The notes under the pieces: model-generated
Told to the model about the DNA's origin: nothing
The model's database searches: none
Seen by the model: only the letters and a program-made list of their open reading frames with translations
Program-made: the position numbers and the translations under genes
Shown: piece after piece, positions 50,614-61,588 of the stretch
Layout: each line of letters begins with the position of its first letter
How positions within the stretch are numbered: position 1 is the stretch's first letter
Source: Rhodothermales bacterium
Lineage (GTDB): Bacteria > Bacteroidota > Rhodothermia > Rhodothermales > VXPQ01
NCBI GenBank assembly: GCA_022821845.1
Contig: JAJECT010000029.1
Location: 1 to 64,000, forward strand
DNA: 64,000 nucleotides
Direction: 5' to 3'

Positions 50614-51615
50614 TTACCCGCTCCCGGCGACCTCGGCGTGTTCCGCAAGCCAGCGCTCCGCATCGATGGCCGCCATACATCCCGTGCCGGCCGCCGTAAC
50701 CGCTTGCCGGTATACATGATCTTGCGCATCGCCGCAGGCAAACACGCCGGGAATATTGGTATGCGTGGATTTACCCTCCGTCAAAATATATCCCTGCGGA
50801 TCCATATCGAGCCATCCCTTGAATACCTGCGTGTTGGGCGTATGCCCGATGGCCACGAAAAACCCGCCTGCCGCCAGTTCAGAGACCGCGTCCGTTTTCC
50901 GGTTGCGCAAGACAAGGCCCGTTACCTCGTCGTCGCCCAGCACGTCCTCCACCACCGTGTTCCAGATAAATTCGATCTTTTCGTTGGCGAACGCCCGATC
51001 CTGCATGATCTTCGAGGCGCGCAAGCGGTCCCGCCGGTGAATAACATACACCTTCGACGCGAAACGGGTCAAAAACATCGCCTCCTCCATAGCGGAATCG
51101 CCGCCGCCCGCGACCGCCACCGGCACGTTCCGAAAAAACGCGCCGTCGCAGGTTGCGCAGGACGACACGCCGCGCCCCAGCAAGCGTTTCTCGTTTTCAA
51201 GGCCCAGGTACCGCGCAGAAGCGCCCGTAGACACGATCGCCGTTTCTGCCAGCACAGGGGTTTCGCCATCCACAAGCAACCGAAACGGACGCTGCGAAAA
51301 GTCCACCGCATTCACCGTGCCGTACCGAAGATCGGCCCCGAAACGGGCAGCCTGTCCGTCGAAGAGGCCCATCATGTCCGGTCCCAGCACGCCCTCGGGG
51401 AATCCGGGATAATTCTCCACGTCCGTCGTGGTCATCAACTGCCCGCCGGGCTCCGGCCCCTGAAACACCACCGGCTCCAGGTTCGCGCGCGCCGCGTACA
51501 GCGCCGCCGTCAATCCGGCGGGTCCCGTCCCGATAATCACAACGCTCCGCCGTTCCGCAGCGGAGAAATCGATCCCGTCGAAAGCGGACAGATCCCGCTC
51601 GCCGCGCTCAGCCAT
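50614..51615 (-). CDS. trxB: Thioredoxin-disulfide reductase
   Basis: VIIGTGPAGLTAALYAARA, GVSSCATCDGAFF (CATC), VFACGDAQDHVYRQAVTAAGTGCMAAIDAE. Confidence 0.95.
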   Translation of the reverse strand: MAERGERDLSAFDGIDFSAAERRSVVIIGTGPAGLTAALYAARANLEPVVFQGPEPGGQLMTTTDVENYPGFPEGVLGPDMMGLFDGQAARFGADLRYGTVNAVDFSQRPFRLLVDGETPVLAETAIVSTGASARYLGLENEKRLLGRGVSSCATCDGAFFRNVPVAVAGGGDSAMEEAMFLTRFASKVYVIHRRDRLRASKIMQDRAFANEKIEFIWNTVVEDVLGDDEVTGLVLRNRKTDAVSELAAGGFFVAIGHTPNTQVFKGWLDMDPQGYILTEGKSTHTNIPGVFACGDAQDHVYRQAVTAAGTGCMAAIDAERWLAEHAEVAGSG

Positions 51616-51657
51616 GGGAAAAAGCGGTCAGGGATATAAAAACCATCGAAAAAGCCG

Positions 51658-51999
51658 TCAGGCCGGTTGCGCAACCAGCGCGTCAAGCCGATCCGCCAAG
51701 TCTTTCTTCGACGAAACCCCGACGAGCTGGTCCGCAACGTTTCCATCCTTGAAAAACAGCAAGGTTGGAATCGACCGGACGCCGTACTGCATGGGGGTTT
51801 CCGGATTCTGGTCCACATCCACCTTGACCACTTTGGCGCGTCCGTCGAATTCTCCGGCCAGCTCCTCGACGGTCGGCGCGACCATGCGGCACGGCCCGCA
51901 CCAGGCAGCCCAGAAATCCACCAGGACCGGTACGTCCGCGTCGAGCACCTCTTCTTTGAAATTGCTGTCCGTAACCGCCAGCGCGTTATGCGTATTCAT
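51658..51999 (-). CDS. trxA: Thioredoxin
   Basis: [39 protein letters not shown]. Confidence 0.96.
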   Translation of the reverse strand: MNTHNALAVTDSNFKEEVLDADVPVLVDFWAAWCGPCRMVAPTVEELAGEFDGRAKVVKVDVDQNPETPMQYGVRSIPTLLFFKDGNVADQLVGVSSKKDLADRLDALVAQPA

Positions 52000-52122
52000 G
52001 TTGTTTCTCCGGGAAATGAAGCGACTTCAGGGATGCGTTCGCGGGCGCGACGCCGAAACGCATTGCAGAACATGCTAACAAAAAAAGACCCGCCTGGTTT
52101 CCCGCGCGCGACGTATTTTCGC

Positions 52123-54402
52123 CTATCGGTCCATATAGTCGGGGATGGCGCATTCGTACGGACGGCGCAGCGCGTCTGCGGACAGGTCGATGACCGGTTC
52201 GCCTTCCAGACGAATCGTCAGGTTGCCGGGGCGGACCGCGCCGAGCCGCGTCAGGCGCGTCGGCCTCCCCTTGAGGGCGCGTTCTATTTCGCCGCCGCGC
52301 TGCGGCGACGCGCTGAATACGATGCGGGATTGCGCCTCGCCGAACAAGACCGCGTCCCGCCGCATACCCGGCGCCTCCAGATCGATCTCTGCGCCCAGCG
52401 CTTCCGCATGCAGCACGCATTCGGCCAGGGCCACGGCCAACCCGCCGTCGGAAACGTCGTGCGCGCTGCGCGCCAGGCCTGCCCGTATAAGATGGAGCAT
52501 CGCTTCCTGCACCGCCGCTTCCTCCGCAAGCAGCATGTACGGAGCGCCGCCGCGCGTCACCCCGCGCAGCCCGGCCAGATACTCGGAACCGCACAGATCC
52601 TCCCGGTGCGCCCAGGCCGCAGGACTCAGCAAATAGACCGCGTCGCCCGCCGCCCGAAACGGCGCCGTCGCACTATCCGTCTGGACATTCTCCACGATGC
52701 CAAGCATGCCAATCACCGGGGTCGGAAAAACAGCCCCGTCCGGGTTTTCGTTGTAGAAAGAGACATTGCCGCCGGTCACAGGCGTGCCCAAAGCCCGGCA
52801 GGCGTCGCCCATGCCCCCCACCGCCTCCGTAAAGGTCCAGTAGACTTCCGGCTTGTAGGGATTACCGAAATTAAGACAGTTTGTGACGGCCACTGGCTTG
52901 CCGCCGGCGCACACCACGTTGCGGGCCGCCTCCGCCACGGCGATGCGCCCGCCTTGCCGCGGGTCCAGATACGCGTACCGGCCATTGCAATCCGTCTTGA
53001 CGGCCAACCCCTTGTTCGTCCCCTTGATGCGGACCACGGCGGCGTCGCTTGGTCCCGGCCCCGCCAGCGTATTCGTCCGCACCATCGTATCGTATTGCTC
53101 GAACACCCAGCGTTTCGAGGCGATATTCGGAGAACCCAGCAAATCGAGCAAAACCGCGGCGGCGTCCGCCGCCGACACATCCGGCACGGCAGCAAGGTCC
53201 AGTTCCTGGTCGTCGAGGCGGGCCGGACGGCGCGTTTCCCGGCGATACACAGGCGCCCCGCCTCCCAGCACAAGATGGTCGGCTTCCACGTCCGCAACCA
53301 GCGCGCCATGCCAGAAAACCCGGACGCGGGGTTCGCGAATCACCTCGCCTATGCACTCCGCGTGCAGGTCCCATTTTTGGAAAATAGCCTCTATTTCCTC
53401 CTCCCGGCCCTGCTTGCACACAAGCAACATGCGCTCCTGACTTTCCGAAAGCATGATTTCATAGGGCGTCATGCCCGTCTCGCGTTGCGGCACCTTGTCC
53501 ACGTGCAAAATCATGCCGCAACCGCCCTTGGCGCTCATCTCGCAGGAAGAACAGGTAAGCCCGGCGGCGCCCATGTCCTGAATGCCCACCAGCGCGCCGC
53601 TCCCGATCGCTTCCAGCGTGGCCTCCAGCAAAAGTTTTTCGGTGAACGGATCGCCCACCTGCACGCTGGGCCGTTTCGCCTCGCTCCCTTCCGCAATCTC
53701 CTCGGAGGCGAACGTAGCGCCATGGATGCCGTCCCGCCCCGTCGAGGACCCCACGATGTACACCGGATTCCCCGGGCCCTCGGCGATGGCGGAAGCCGTT
53801 TGCCCGATTTTCGCCACGCCCACGCTCATCGCGTTGACCAGCGGATTCCCCTCGTACGACGGATCGAAATACACCTCGCCCGCCACCGTGGGCACGCCAA
53901 AGGAATTTCCGTAGTCCCCGATGCCGCGCGCCACCCCGTCGAAGAGATAACGTACGCGGGGGTTGTCGAGCGAACCGAACCGGAGCGAATTGAGCGAACA
54001 AATGGGCCGGGCGCCCATCGTGAAGATGTCCCGCTGGATGCCGCCCACGCCCGTTGCGGCCCCCTGATAGGGTTCCACAGCCGACGGATGGTTGTGGGAT
54101 TCTATTTTGAACGCAACCGCAAGCCCGTCTCCTATATCCACCAGGCCGGCGTTTTCCTCTCCGGCTTCCGCAAGGAGCGCGTCCCCCTCTCGGGGCAGCG
54201 TTTTCAGGAGGGCAATGGAATTCTTGTAGGAGCAGTGCTCGCTCCACATAACGGAATAAACGCCCAACTCGACAAAGGTTGGCGTACGCCCGAGCTTGTC
54301 GCGTATCCAGCCATATTCCTCGTCTGTCAACCCGTGGTCCCGGGCCATTTCCAGCGTGACTTCCGGGGTTGCGAGCGGGTGATTCGGCGTTGTTTGGGCC
54401 AT
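52123..54402 (-). CDS. purL: Phosphoribosylformylglycinamidine synthase subunit PurL
   Basis: [79 protein letters not shown]. Confidence 0.96.
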   Translation of the reverse strand: MAQTTPNHPLATPEVTLEMARDHGLTDEEYGWIRDKLGRTPTFVELGVYSVMWSEHCSYKNSIALLKTLPREGDALLAEAGEENAGLVDIGDGLAVAFKIESHNHPSAVEPYQGAATGVGGIQRDIFTMGARPICSLNSLRFGSLDNPRVRYLFDGVARGIGDYGNSFGVPTVAGEVYFDPSYEGNPLVNAMSVGVAKIGQTASAIAEGPGNPVYIVGSSTGRDGIHGATFASEEIAEGSEAKRPSVQVGDPFTEKLLLEATLEAIGSGALVGIQDMGAAGLTCSSCEMSAKGGCGMILHVDKVPQRETGMTPYEIMLSESQERMLLVCKQGREEEIEAIFQKWDLHAECIGEVIREPRVRVFWHGALVADVEADHLVLGGGAPVYRRETRRPARLDDQELDLAAVPDVSAADAAAVLLDLLGSPNIASKRWVFEQYDTMVRTNTLAGPGPSDAAVVRIKGTNKGLAVKTDCNGRYAYLDPRQGGRIAVAEAARNVVCAGGKPVAVTNCLNFGNPYKPEVYWTFTEAVGGMGDACRALGTPVTGGNVSFYNENPDGAVFPTPVIGMLGIVENVQTDSATAPFRAAGDAVYLLSPAAWAHREDLCGSEYLAGLRGVTRGGAPYMLLAEEAAVQEAMLHLIRAGLARSAHDVSDGGLAVALAECVLHAEALGAEIDLEAPGMRRDAVLFGEAQSRIVFSASPQRGGEIERALKGRPTRLTRLGAVRPGNLTIRLEGEPVIDLSADALRRPYECAIPDYMDR

Positions 54403-54598
54403 GCCTGCGTAAATAAATATAACGTCTTTGATGCGTCCGCAACAATATACCGCTCCCGCGCCCGGTTTCATATGGAAAAATCGTTGCTTCGCCGTACTAT
54501 CTGCTATTCGTTATTTCCCGATTCGGTGGTATACTACAGGATACGATGCGCGCGCGGTACGCAAATAGCGAACAAGACCCGAATCTCCCTGGCGCTAC

Positions 54599-54985
54599 AT
54601 GCTGAAAATCATCCCGAACATCCCGGTGGCCAGCCTCGAACATTCCGTCGAGTTCTATCTTGACGTGCTTGGTTTCGAGATGGTGAACATACGGGGGCGC
54701 GGCGAAACGACGCGGGCGCACCTGCGCAGGGGCGGCGCAGAAATCATTTTTCGTTCTTGCGACCCGGAAGCGCCGCTTCCGTTTCCCGACCCGTTCCTGG
54801 CGAACCAGATCATCCTGCACATTCAGGTAAACGACATCCTGGCCTTGTACGACCGCATCAGGAAAAATCGGGTGGAGATCGTGCAGACGCTTGAACCCAC
54901 GCTGTTCGGAGCGGCCCGGTTCATGATTCGCGACATCGACGGGCGACTCATTTCCTTCGACCAGCCGGGCAACGTGCAAAGATAG
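54599..54985 (+). CDS. VOC/glyoxalase-bleomycin-resistance superfamily protein
   Basis: MLKIIPNIPVASLEHSVEFYLDVLGFEMVNIR...FMIRDIDGRLISF. Confidence 0.87.
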   Translation: MLKIIPNIPVASLEHSVEFYLDVLGFEMVNIRGRGETTRAHLRRGGAEIIFRSCDPEAPLPFPDPFLANQIILHIQVNDILALYDRIRKNRVEIVQTLEPTLFGAARFMIRDIDGRLISFDQPGNVQR

Positions 54986-55052
54986 GCGCTTGGCCTGGGC
55001 GCCCCTCCCCCCGAAAAAGCGCGGGCGACGGCGTACGGCCCGCAAACCGCCG

Positions 55053-55892
55053 CTATCCGATGTGTATCTGCAATTCCTCGCGCCGGTGCTTCTGGCGAAG
55101 TTTGCGAAGGGCTTTTTCCTTGATCTGACGAACGCGCTCGCGGGTAAGATCGAAACGCTGGCCTATTTCCTCGAGCGTCAGCGGGTGCTCGCGTCCGATT
55201 CCGAAATACAGGCGGGTAATCTCCGCTTCCCGCTCCTGCAAGAGGTCCAGCGCGTATTCGATATCGATTTTGATGGAATCTTTCAGGAGGGGATCGTCGG
55301 GCGTGTCGTCTTCGTCGTCAGCGAATATATCCAGTAAACTATTGTCGTCGTCTTCGTTGAACGGCGCATCCATCGAGAGGTGGCGCCCCGTATGCTGCAT
55401 GGCCTCGCGCACCTTGTGCACTTCTATGTCCAGGTCCTCGGCCAACTCCTCGATGTTCGGGGCGCGCTCGTACTCTTGCGAAAGCCGGGCGCTGGTCTTG
55501 CGAATCTTCGAAATCGTCCCGATGCGATTCAGCGGCAGGCGCACGACGCGGCTTTGTTCGGCCAGGGCCTGCAGGATGGCCTGGCGAATCCACCACACGG
55601 CGTACGAGATAAATTTGAAGCCCCGGGTCTCGTCGAAACGCTGGGCCGCCTTGATAAGCCCGTAGTTGCCTTCGTTGATCAGGTCGGCAAGAGACAATCC
55701 CTGCCCCTGATACTTTTTGGCCACGGAAACCACGAAGCGGAGATTCGCGCGCGTCAATTTGTGCAACGCTTCCTGGTCTCCAGTATGGATGCGCTGGGCC
55801 AGATATACCTCTTCATCCGGTTGAAGAAGCGGAATGCGACCGATCTCCTGGAGATACTGGTCCAGCATCCGCTGCTGACGAGGGACATACAT
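55053..55892 (-). CDS. RNA polymerase primary-type sigma factor (short Bacteroidota-style RpoD)
   Basis: [96 protein letters not shown]. Confidence 0.95.
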   Translation of the reverse strand: MYVPRQQRMLDQYLQEIGRIPLLQPDEEVYLAQRIHTGDQEALHKLTRANLRFVVSVAKKYQGQGLSLADLINEGNYGLIKAAQRFDETRGFKFISYAVWWIRQAILQALAEQSRVVRLPLNRIGTISKIRKTSARLSQEYERAPNIEELAEDLDIEVHKVREAMQHTGRHLSMDAPFNEDDDNSLLDIFADDEDDTPDDPLLKDSIKIDIEYALDLLQEREAEITRLYFGIGREHPLTLEEIGQRFDLTRERVRQIKEKALRKLRQKHRREELQIHIG

Positions 55893-56131
55893 AGGTCAGG
55901 CTGGGTTGTAGCGGTAGTACGGGGGAGTTTGCCGTTTATTTGAAAAAACCTGAACGAGGCGTCCTGGGCGCCGCGAAGCCGGAAAAGCATACGCCTCGCG
56001 CGCGCCCTGTCGAATCGAATCGGTTATAATCCATGCCTGCAAGCGCAAAAAGTTCCAGGGATGTCCACGATTTCGACGCGGGCGGAGCGCATTTCGTTAC
56101 ACAAAGCGCATAATTATTGACTCCGAACATG

Positions 56132-57643
56132 CTACCGGCGTTCCCCGGCGGGGGTTTCCATAGGATACAAGGCAAGCACGGCGTCGGCGATCTCGCGCCG
56201 CTCGGACATGCGCGGCACCTTGGTTTGACCGCTTACTTGCCGCCGCGTTTCCCGAAGCCACGCATAAAACGCGCCGGGAGGCAGCGCCACCACATCGGGC
56301 GCCCCGAAGGCTTGCGCTTCGCGACGAATCCGGTAGTGCCGGTTCGCCTCGTTGAGATAATCGTCTATGGCGCGCGCGAAACAATCCATGCTGTCCGGCG
56401 AACGTTCAAACTCCACCAGCCACTGATGCGCCGGAGGACGATCCGGCAACGGGAAATGCGGAGCGACATGGAAATCGCGTACGCGCGCCCCCGTACGCTC
56501 GCACGCCGCATGCAACGCGTGGCGGGCTTCCTCGCTGAAAACGGCTTCCCCGTACGTGTCCATCATCTCGCTCGTGCGTCCCGCCACAAGAATTTTATGC
56601 GGCGCGATGTCCGCGAAACGCACGATATCCCCGACAGGATAACTCCACAGCCCGCTGCACGTAGAAACGAAAAGGCCATACCGTACGTCGGTTTCCACTT
56701 CGCCAAGCGTATACCGGCGGGCATTCGGATCGTCGATTTCGTCCATCCGCACAAATTCGAAAAATACGCCGTTGTCGATGTGCAGCAGCATGGCCGGATC
56801 GTTCGCGTCGCTTTGAAAGGAAAAAAATCCTTCCGAGGCGCCATAGACCTCCAGAAAGCGCAGGTTCGGCAAGGCGATCTTTTCCCGGAGCAAGTCCCGA
56901 TAGGAGCTTAACGCCACGCCCCCGGCGATAAATACCTGCAACCGGGGCCATACGTCGGCCAGCGTCCTGGCGTCGGAGCCGAACTGTTCCCGATGTTGCC
57001 GAACCAGTTCGTCGAAAAAGGTCATGGACCAGGATGGAACCATGATCAGGCAGCGAACATCCATGCCGACGGTCCGCCGGGCCACCGTACGCAACTTCTC
57101 TTCCCAATTCGGCAGGAAGGCCATTTCGTTCGGGACAGCCTGGAGAATGTGGCGGTATAAAAACGGAACATGCTCCGCCTGAAGCCCGCTCACCTCCCCG
57201 ATTTTCGTGCCGGGATAGGCTGGATCCTCTTCGATGCGGCCGGGCAACGCGACATGCTTGCCCAGCAAATACCCGATATTGCCCGTCCGGGCCAGATACG
57301 TCAGACCCACCGAAAGCGTGAACCGGCGATTCGCCGCAAGCATGTCGGCGCTCACCGGGATGATTTTGCCGGCGGAGGTGGTCCCGCTGGATACCGCGAA
57401 GTGTCGAAACGCGCCGGGCCAGATCACATCGCGGGCGCCCTCCCGAATACGACGTATATCCTCCTCGAAATCGGCGTAGGCGTGCAACGGAACGCGCGCC
57501 TGGTAGGCAGCCACGGCGTCCCGGGCGCGGGCGATCTCCCCGAATCCGTAGCGACGGCCCCATTCCGTATCGGCGGCCCGCCGCAACAAACCGCGCAGCA
57601 GCGCTTGCTGAACCCGCGCCGGATGTTTCGAAAAACCGCCCAT
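56132..57643 (-). CDS. GH3-family (acyl-acid-amido synthetase-like adenylating) protein
   Basis: FAVSSGTTSAGKIIPVS, EVYGASEGFFSFQ, RYGLFVSTCSGLWSYPVGDIVRFADIAPHKILVAGRTSEMMDTYGEAV; start at MGGFSKHPARVQ. Confidence 0.88.
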   Translation of the reverse strand: MGGFSKHPARVQQALLRGLLRRAADTEWGRRYGFGEIARARDAVAAYQARVPLHAYADFEEDIRRIREGARDVIWPGAFRHFAVSSGTTSAGKIIPVSADMLAANRRFTLSVGLTYLARTGNIGYLLGKHVALPGRIEEDPAYPGTKIGEVSGLQAEHVPFLYRHILQAVPNEMAFLPNWEEKLRTVARRTVGMDVRCLIMVPSWSMTFFDELVRQHREQFGSDARTLADVWPRLQVFIAGGVALSSYRDLLREKIALPNLRFLEVYGASEGFFSFQSDANDPAMLLHIDNGVFFEFVRMDEIDDPNARRYTLGEVETDVRYGLFVSTCSGLWSYPVGDIVRFADIAPHKILVAGRTSEMMDTYGEAVFSEEARHALHAACERTGARVRDFHVAPHFPLPDRPPAHQWLVEFERSPDSMDCFARAIDDYLNEANRHYRIRREAQAFGAPDVVALPPGAFYAWLRETRRQVSGQTKVPRMSERREIADAVLALYPMETPAGERR

Positions 57644-57773
57644 TTTGGAAAACGTACGAGAAAAAAGCCGGGGAGCCGACTTTTCGACGCGCCCCGTAAA
57701 ACGATCCGAATCGGCACCGTTTGCGCCAGACAAAGTAAACATACCGCTAAAACAACGTCCGAAACAGGCTTTT

Positions 57774-58697
57774 ATGTTTGAAATACGTCCGGTAAAAACG
57801 AAATTCGATCCGAATGCGTTCCGCTTGCGCGTACGCGGGCGCACGCTGGATTGTACGCCCGGCAAACCCGACGGAACCCATGTCATGGGCATTCTGAACG
57901 TAACCCCGGATTCGTTTTCGGACGGGGGGGCGTACGTTTCCGTGCCCGCGGCGGTGCGGCGCATGGGGGAAATGCTCGACGAAGGCGCTTCGATCATCGA
58001 TATCGGGGGAGAATCCTCCCGTCCGCGCGGCAAGGCGTACGGGGCGGGAGCCGCCGCCGTTCCGGCCCGCGAAGAAATACAGCGCGTACTTCCGGTGGTG
58101 GAAGCCGCGGCCCATCGCTTTCCCGAGGCTATCTTGTCTATCGACACATGGAAACCGGAGGTCGCAGAGGCGGCGCTCGCTGCGGGAGCGCACATCGTTA
58201 ACGACGTAACCGGGCTTCGATACACTACCGAAACGGCGACGGTGGCAGCCGGGTACAATGCTCCGCTCGTACTTATGCACGCTATCGGCAAGCCCGGGGA
58301 CATGCCCGCCCAGGGCGCGTACGCGGATGTCGCCCGCGAAGTCGCCGCGTCGCTGGCCGATAGCGTACGGCGGGCCGAGGAAGCAGGGGTCCGGCATATT
58401 GTCGTCGATCCCGGCTTCGGTTTCGGGAAAAGCCACGAGGAAAACTTGCAACTGCTTGGCGCGGCGGGCGATATATTGGAACTGGGACGGCCGGTCATGA
58501 TCGGCGTATCGCGAAAAAGCGCCATTGGCGCCCTGCTGGGCGCGCCCGACGACCCGGTCCCGATCCGGGAACGGCTTTTCGGATCGCTTGGCGCGACGGC
58601 GGTCGGGGTCCTTCGGGGCGCCTCCGTCGTACGCGCGCACGACGTCCGCCCCACGGTGGAATTCCTCCGGGGCATGTACGCCGTCCTGTACGCATAG
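57774..58697 (+). CDS. folP: Dihydropteroate synthase
   Basis: HVMGILNVTPDSFSDGG, IIDIGGESSRPRGKA, SIDTWKPEVAEAAL, DPGFGFGKSHEENLQLL. Confidence 0.94.
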   Translation: MFEIRPVKTKFDPNAFRLRVRGRTLDCTPGKPDGTHVMGILNVTPDSFSDGGAYVSVPAAVRRMGEMLDEGASIIDIGGESSRPRGKAYGAGAAAVPAREEIQRVLPVVEAAAHRFPEAILSIDTWKPEVAEAALAAGAHIVNDVTGLRYTTETATVAAGYNAPLVLMHAIGKPGDMPAQGAYADVAREVAASLADSVRRAEEAGVRHIVVDPGFGFGKSHEENLQLLGAAGDILELGRPVMIGVSRKSAIGALLGAPDDPVPIRERLFGSLGATAVGVLRGASVVRAHDVRPTVEFLRGMYAVLYA

Positions 58698-58709
58698 ACC
58701 ACGCCGAAT

Positions 58710-59495
58710 GTGCAGATAACCGACTGGATCATACCGCTTCGCATCGTCGATTTCGTCGAAATCGCCGCCGTGTCGTACATCCTGTACAAGTTGTACCGGT
58801 TCATGCGGGGCACGATCGCCCTGCAAATATTACTCGGGCTCGTGGCGCTGTACGTCGTGCAGGTGATCGTGACTGCCGTGGACATGACCATGCTTCCGGC
58901 GCTTTTCGCGTCCATCGGGGAAGTGGCCGTCCTGGCGGTTATTATTCTTTTTCAGCCCGAAATACGGCGCGTGCTGCTCTTGCTGGGCCGCAACCCGCTC
59001 ATACGGCGCTTCGTGCGTTCGGCCGTACGGGAACAGACCATGAAAGAAGTCCTGGACGCCGTGGACAAAATGAGTACGAACCGGGTAGGCGCATTGATTG
59101 CGTTCGAACGCTCGTCGGGCCTGCGGAACTACACCGAAACGGGCGTCGCCGTCAAGGGCGCTGTTTCCTGCGACTTGCTCATCGCTATATTCCATGGACA
59201 AAACCCCCTGCATGACGGCGCCGTGATCATAAGCGGCGACCGCCTGGAAGCCGCCCGCTGCATCTTGCCGGTCTCAAGCAACATAAAACCGGGAGGCACC
59301 CTGGGGCTTCGCCATCGCGCCGCGGCGGGCCTTTCCGAACAGACGGATGCCGTCGTCGTCGTCGTGTCCGAAGAAACGGGCGCTATTTCCGTATCGGTGG
59401 ACGGCGAATTGCGGCGAAATCTGTCCGCCGACGCCCTGGAGGCAAGCCTCGCGGAGGCGTTTACCCATCGCCCCGGCCATGAACCGCCCGCGTAA
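58710..59495 (+). CDS. cdaA: Diadenylate cyclase CdaA (DisA_N domain)
   Basis: N-terminal TM segments; GALIAFERSSGL, NPLHDGAVII (DGA), LGLRHRAAAGLSE (RHR), VVVVVSEETGAIS. Confidence 0.94.
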   Translation: MQITDWIIPLRIVDFVEIAAVSYILYKLYRFMRGTIALQILLGLVALYVVQVIVTAVDMTMLPALFASIGEVAVLAVIILFQPEIRRVLLLLGRNPLIRRFVRSAVREQTMKEVLDAVDKMSTNRVGALIAFERSSGLRNYTETGVAVKGAVSCDLLIAIFHGQNPLHDGAVIISGDRLEAARCILPVSSNIKPGGTLGLRHRAAAGLSEQTDAVVVVVSEETGAISVSVDGELRRNLSADALEASLAEAFTHRPGHEPPA

Positions 59496-59497
59496 TC

Positions 59498-60166
59498 ATG
59501 CTATCTGACGGGGTATTCGACCGGCGACGGCAGCGGCTCGTGGACCAGATGCGAGAGCACGGCATTTCCGACGAACGCGTACTGGCCGCGATCGGCTCGG
59601 TGCATCGGCACCGGTTCGTAGAAAAAGCGTTCCGCCCGCGCGCCTACGAAGACGAGGCGCTGCCTATCGGGATGAAGCAAACCATATCGCAACCGTTTAC
59701 GGTGGCCTACCAGACCATGTTGCTGGACCTACAGCCCGGCGACCGGATTCTCGAAGTGGGAACCGGGAGCGGATATCAGGCCGCCGTACTCTGCGAAATG
59801 GGCGCGCGGGTATTTTCCATCGAACGACACCGACCGCTGCTTGCGCGTACGCGCGACATCCTTGCGTCGCTTGGCTACCGGGTTGCGCTCAAAACCGGCG
59901 ACGGGACGCTTGGGTGGGCATCCCAGGCTCCGTTCGACGGCGTCGTGATCACGGCGGGCGCATCGGAGGCGCCGGAAACGCTGCTCCGCCAACTGCGCAT
60001 CGAAGGCGAAGAGGACAAACCCGCTGGACGCCTGGTCGCGCCCGTCGGCGACCGGGAAACGCAAACCATGTGCCTGTACCGCCGCCTCGGCGAAGATCGC
60101 TACGAAAAAACGGCCAGTCGGCAATTCAAATTCGTCCCGCTGATCGGCCAGCAAGGCGGCTTGTAG
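59498..60166 (+). CDS. pcm: Protein-L-isoaspartate O-methyltransferase
   Basis: ALPIGMKQTISQPFTVAYQTMLLDLQPGDRILEVGTGSGYQAAVL; LVAPVGD. Confidence 0.94.
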   Translation: MLSDGVFDRRRQRLVDQMREHGISDERVLAAIGSVHRHRFVEKAFRPRAYEDEALPIGMKQTISQPFTVAYQTMLLDLQPGDRILEVGTGSGYQAAVLCEMGARVFSIERHRPLLARTRDILASLGYRVALKTGDGTLGWASQAPFDGVVITAGASEAPETLLRQLRIEGEEDKPAGRLVAPVGDRETQTMCLYRRLGEDRYEKTASRQFKFVPLIGQQGGL

Positions 60167-60181
60167 AACCGTCGGGGGAGG

Positions 60182-61588
60182 CTACCCGACGATGGTAGGC
60201 ATGCCCGTGGCGAACGCTTCCCTGAGCGCTTGCGTGGCCTCCCCCCGAAGCGCTTCCGCGCTGGCGTTGCCATCGTCCAGCACGGCAATGCCGATGCTCA
60301 CTGCGCCCCCTCCCGGCAATCTGGAATCAGCAAGCATATCCTGCTGGAGCCGGATCGCCCATTGCTCTACGGCTTCGCCCGCTTCCTTGAAAAATACGCC
60401 GAACAACAACTCGCCGAACCGCTCGACGCGCGCGCCGCGCACGGTTTCCCGCAGCCGCTGCACCAGCAAACTTTCCGCCTGCATAACCGCCCGTTGCCCT
60501 CCTTCGTCCGCAATATCCTCGGCGCAATTCAGGTATACGAGCGCCAGGGCAAGCGGCGTACCCTGGTCCTGCGCCCGCCATATCTCCTCGTCGACGATTT
60601 CGCTTCGCGGGCGGGCGTCCTCTTTCGCTTCCCGCAAGAGTTCGTCGCCAATCCCCGTCTCCAGAATATTGCCCAAAAGATGGGCGAAGTTAAGGGACAG
60701 GATTTGCTTCGCCTCGGAACGGAGCATATGCTCCCGCATCGCATCGGCAAGCAGCACGTACCGGGCCAGCGCGGAGGGCACAGGAACCGGAGCAAGAACC
60801 ACTTGCTTGATCGGAACCCGTTGCCGGTAGTATCCGCACACATTGCCTGCAAGCTGGTTCTTGTCCGCGCCAAGCATGCGCAGCCCCGGCCGGCGGCGCT
60901 CCCACTGCAAGAGCGGCGTTTTCGATACGAACGACCCGCTGCCGCGCGCGTTGCGATTCACGCTTACGATAGCCTCTATATAATATTGAGGCGCCCTGTT
61001 CGGCTGCCTCAAGAGGCACACCGTATCGGCTCGGGTAACGCCGCGGTACGCCTGCATATACGGCAGAAGCACTTCGCGCAGCGACTGGTGCGACGACTCG
61101 TTGACCGCGATCCGAACGCTTTGCGAAGACTCCTGAATGGAAAAATCCAGGGTCCCCTGCACGGGCGCGACCAACCGGGAAACCTTCGATGCCGCGTGCG
61201 GAGCGCCATTCGCGGCGGTCGCCTGCGAGCCATTCCCCGAAACGGCGTCTGTCCCGAGGCTTTCCTCATACTCTCCGTCTCCGCCCGCGGCGCCCTTCGG
61301 ACGAATGCCCAGAATACCCACCGCAGCGAGGTCCTTTTGTCGTTCGTCGCCAGGTTCTTCCTCGTCCGCGAACGTTTCCGGCGCCGCATCGGCCAGGGAT
61401 TCCGCCTTGTCCCGGCTGGATTGCTTGTACCGTTTGCGCCGCAGACGTCGCCGTACGACGTGCATGATCGCCATAGTCAGGGCTACGCCCAACGCAGCGC
61501 CCGCCACCCAAAAAAGAAGCGGCTGGTCAATAACCAGCGCCAGCGCGACGGCCACCACCGCCGCGATGACAAAAAGAACGCGCAACAT
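60182..61588 (-). CDS. Membrane-anchored protein with degenerate GGDEF-like (nucleotidyl-cyclase fold) C-terminus
   Basis: N-terminal TM segments; C-terminal LALALVYLNCAED...RVERFGELLFGVFF...GGGAVSIGIAVLDDG matches GGDEF-domain layout without an intact GG[DE]EF. Confidence 0.6.
   Translation of the reverse strand: MLRVLFVIAAVVAVALALVIDQPLLFWVAGAALGVALTMAIMHVVRRRLRRKRYKQSSRDKAESLADAAPETFADEEEPGDERQKDLAAVGILGIRPKGAAGGDGEYEESLGTDAVSGNGSQATAANGAPHAASKVSRLVAPVQGTLDFSIQESSQSVRIAVNESSHQSLREVLLPYMQAYRGVTRADTVCLLRQPNRAPQYYIEAIVSVNRNARGSGSFVSKTPLLQWERRRPGLRMLGADKNQLAGNVCGYYRQRVPIKQVVLAPVPVPSALARYVLLADAMREHMLRSEAKQILSLNFAHLLGNILETGIGDELLREAKEDARPRSEIVDEEIWRAQDQGTPLALALVYLNCAEDIADEGGQRAVMQAESLLVQRLRETVRGARVERFGELLFGVFFKEAGEAVEQWAIRLQQDMLADSRLPGGGAVSIGIAVLDDGNASAEALRGEATQALREAFATGMPTIVG

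Noticed and set aside
51667-54663. 998 aa plus-strand ORF opposite trxA and purL
   Set aside because: Runs across two well supported genes on the other strand; shadow ORF.
56158-56175. TAGGATACAAGG match to the repeat terminus
   Set aside because: Lies inside the GH3 coding sequence and matches only the GGATAC core.
57644-58915. N-terminal extension of the GH3 ORF (track 56132-58915)
   Set aside because: Antisense to folP and the cdaA start; the GH3-like sequence begins at MGGFSKHPARVQ (57643).
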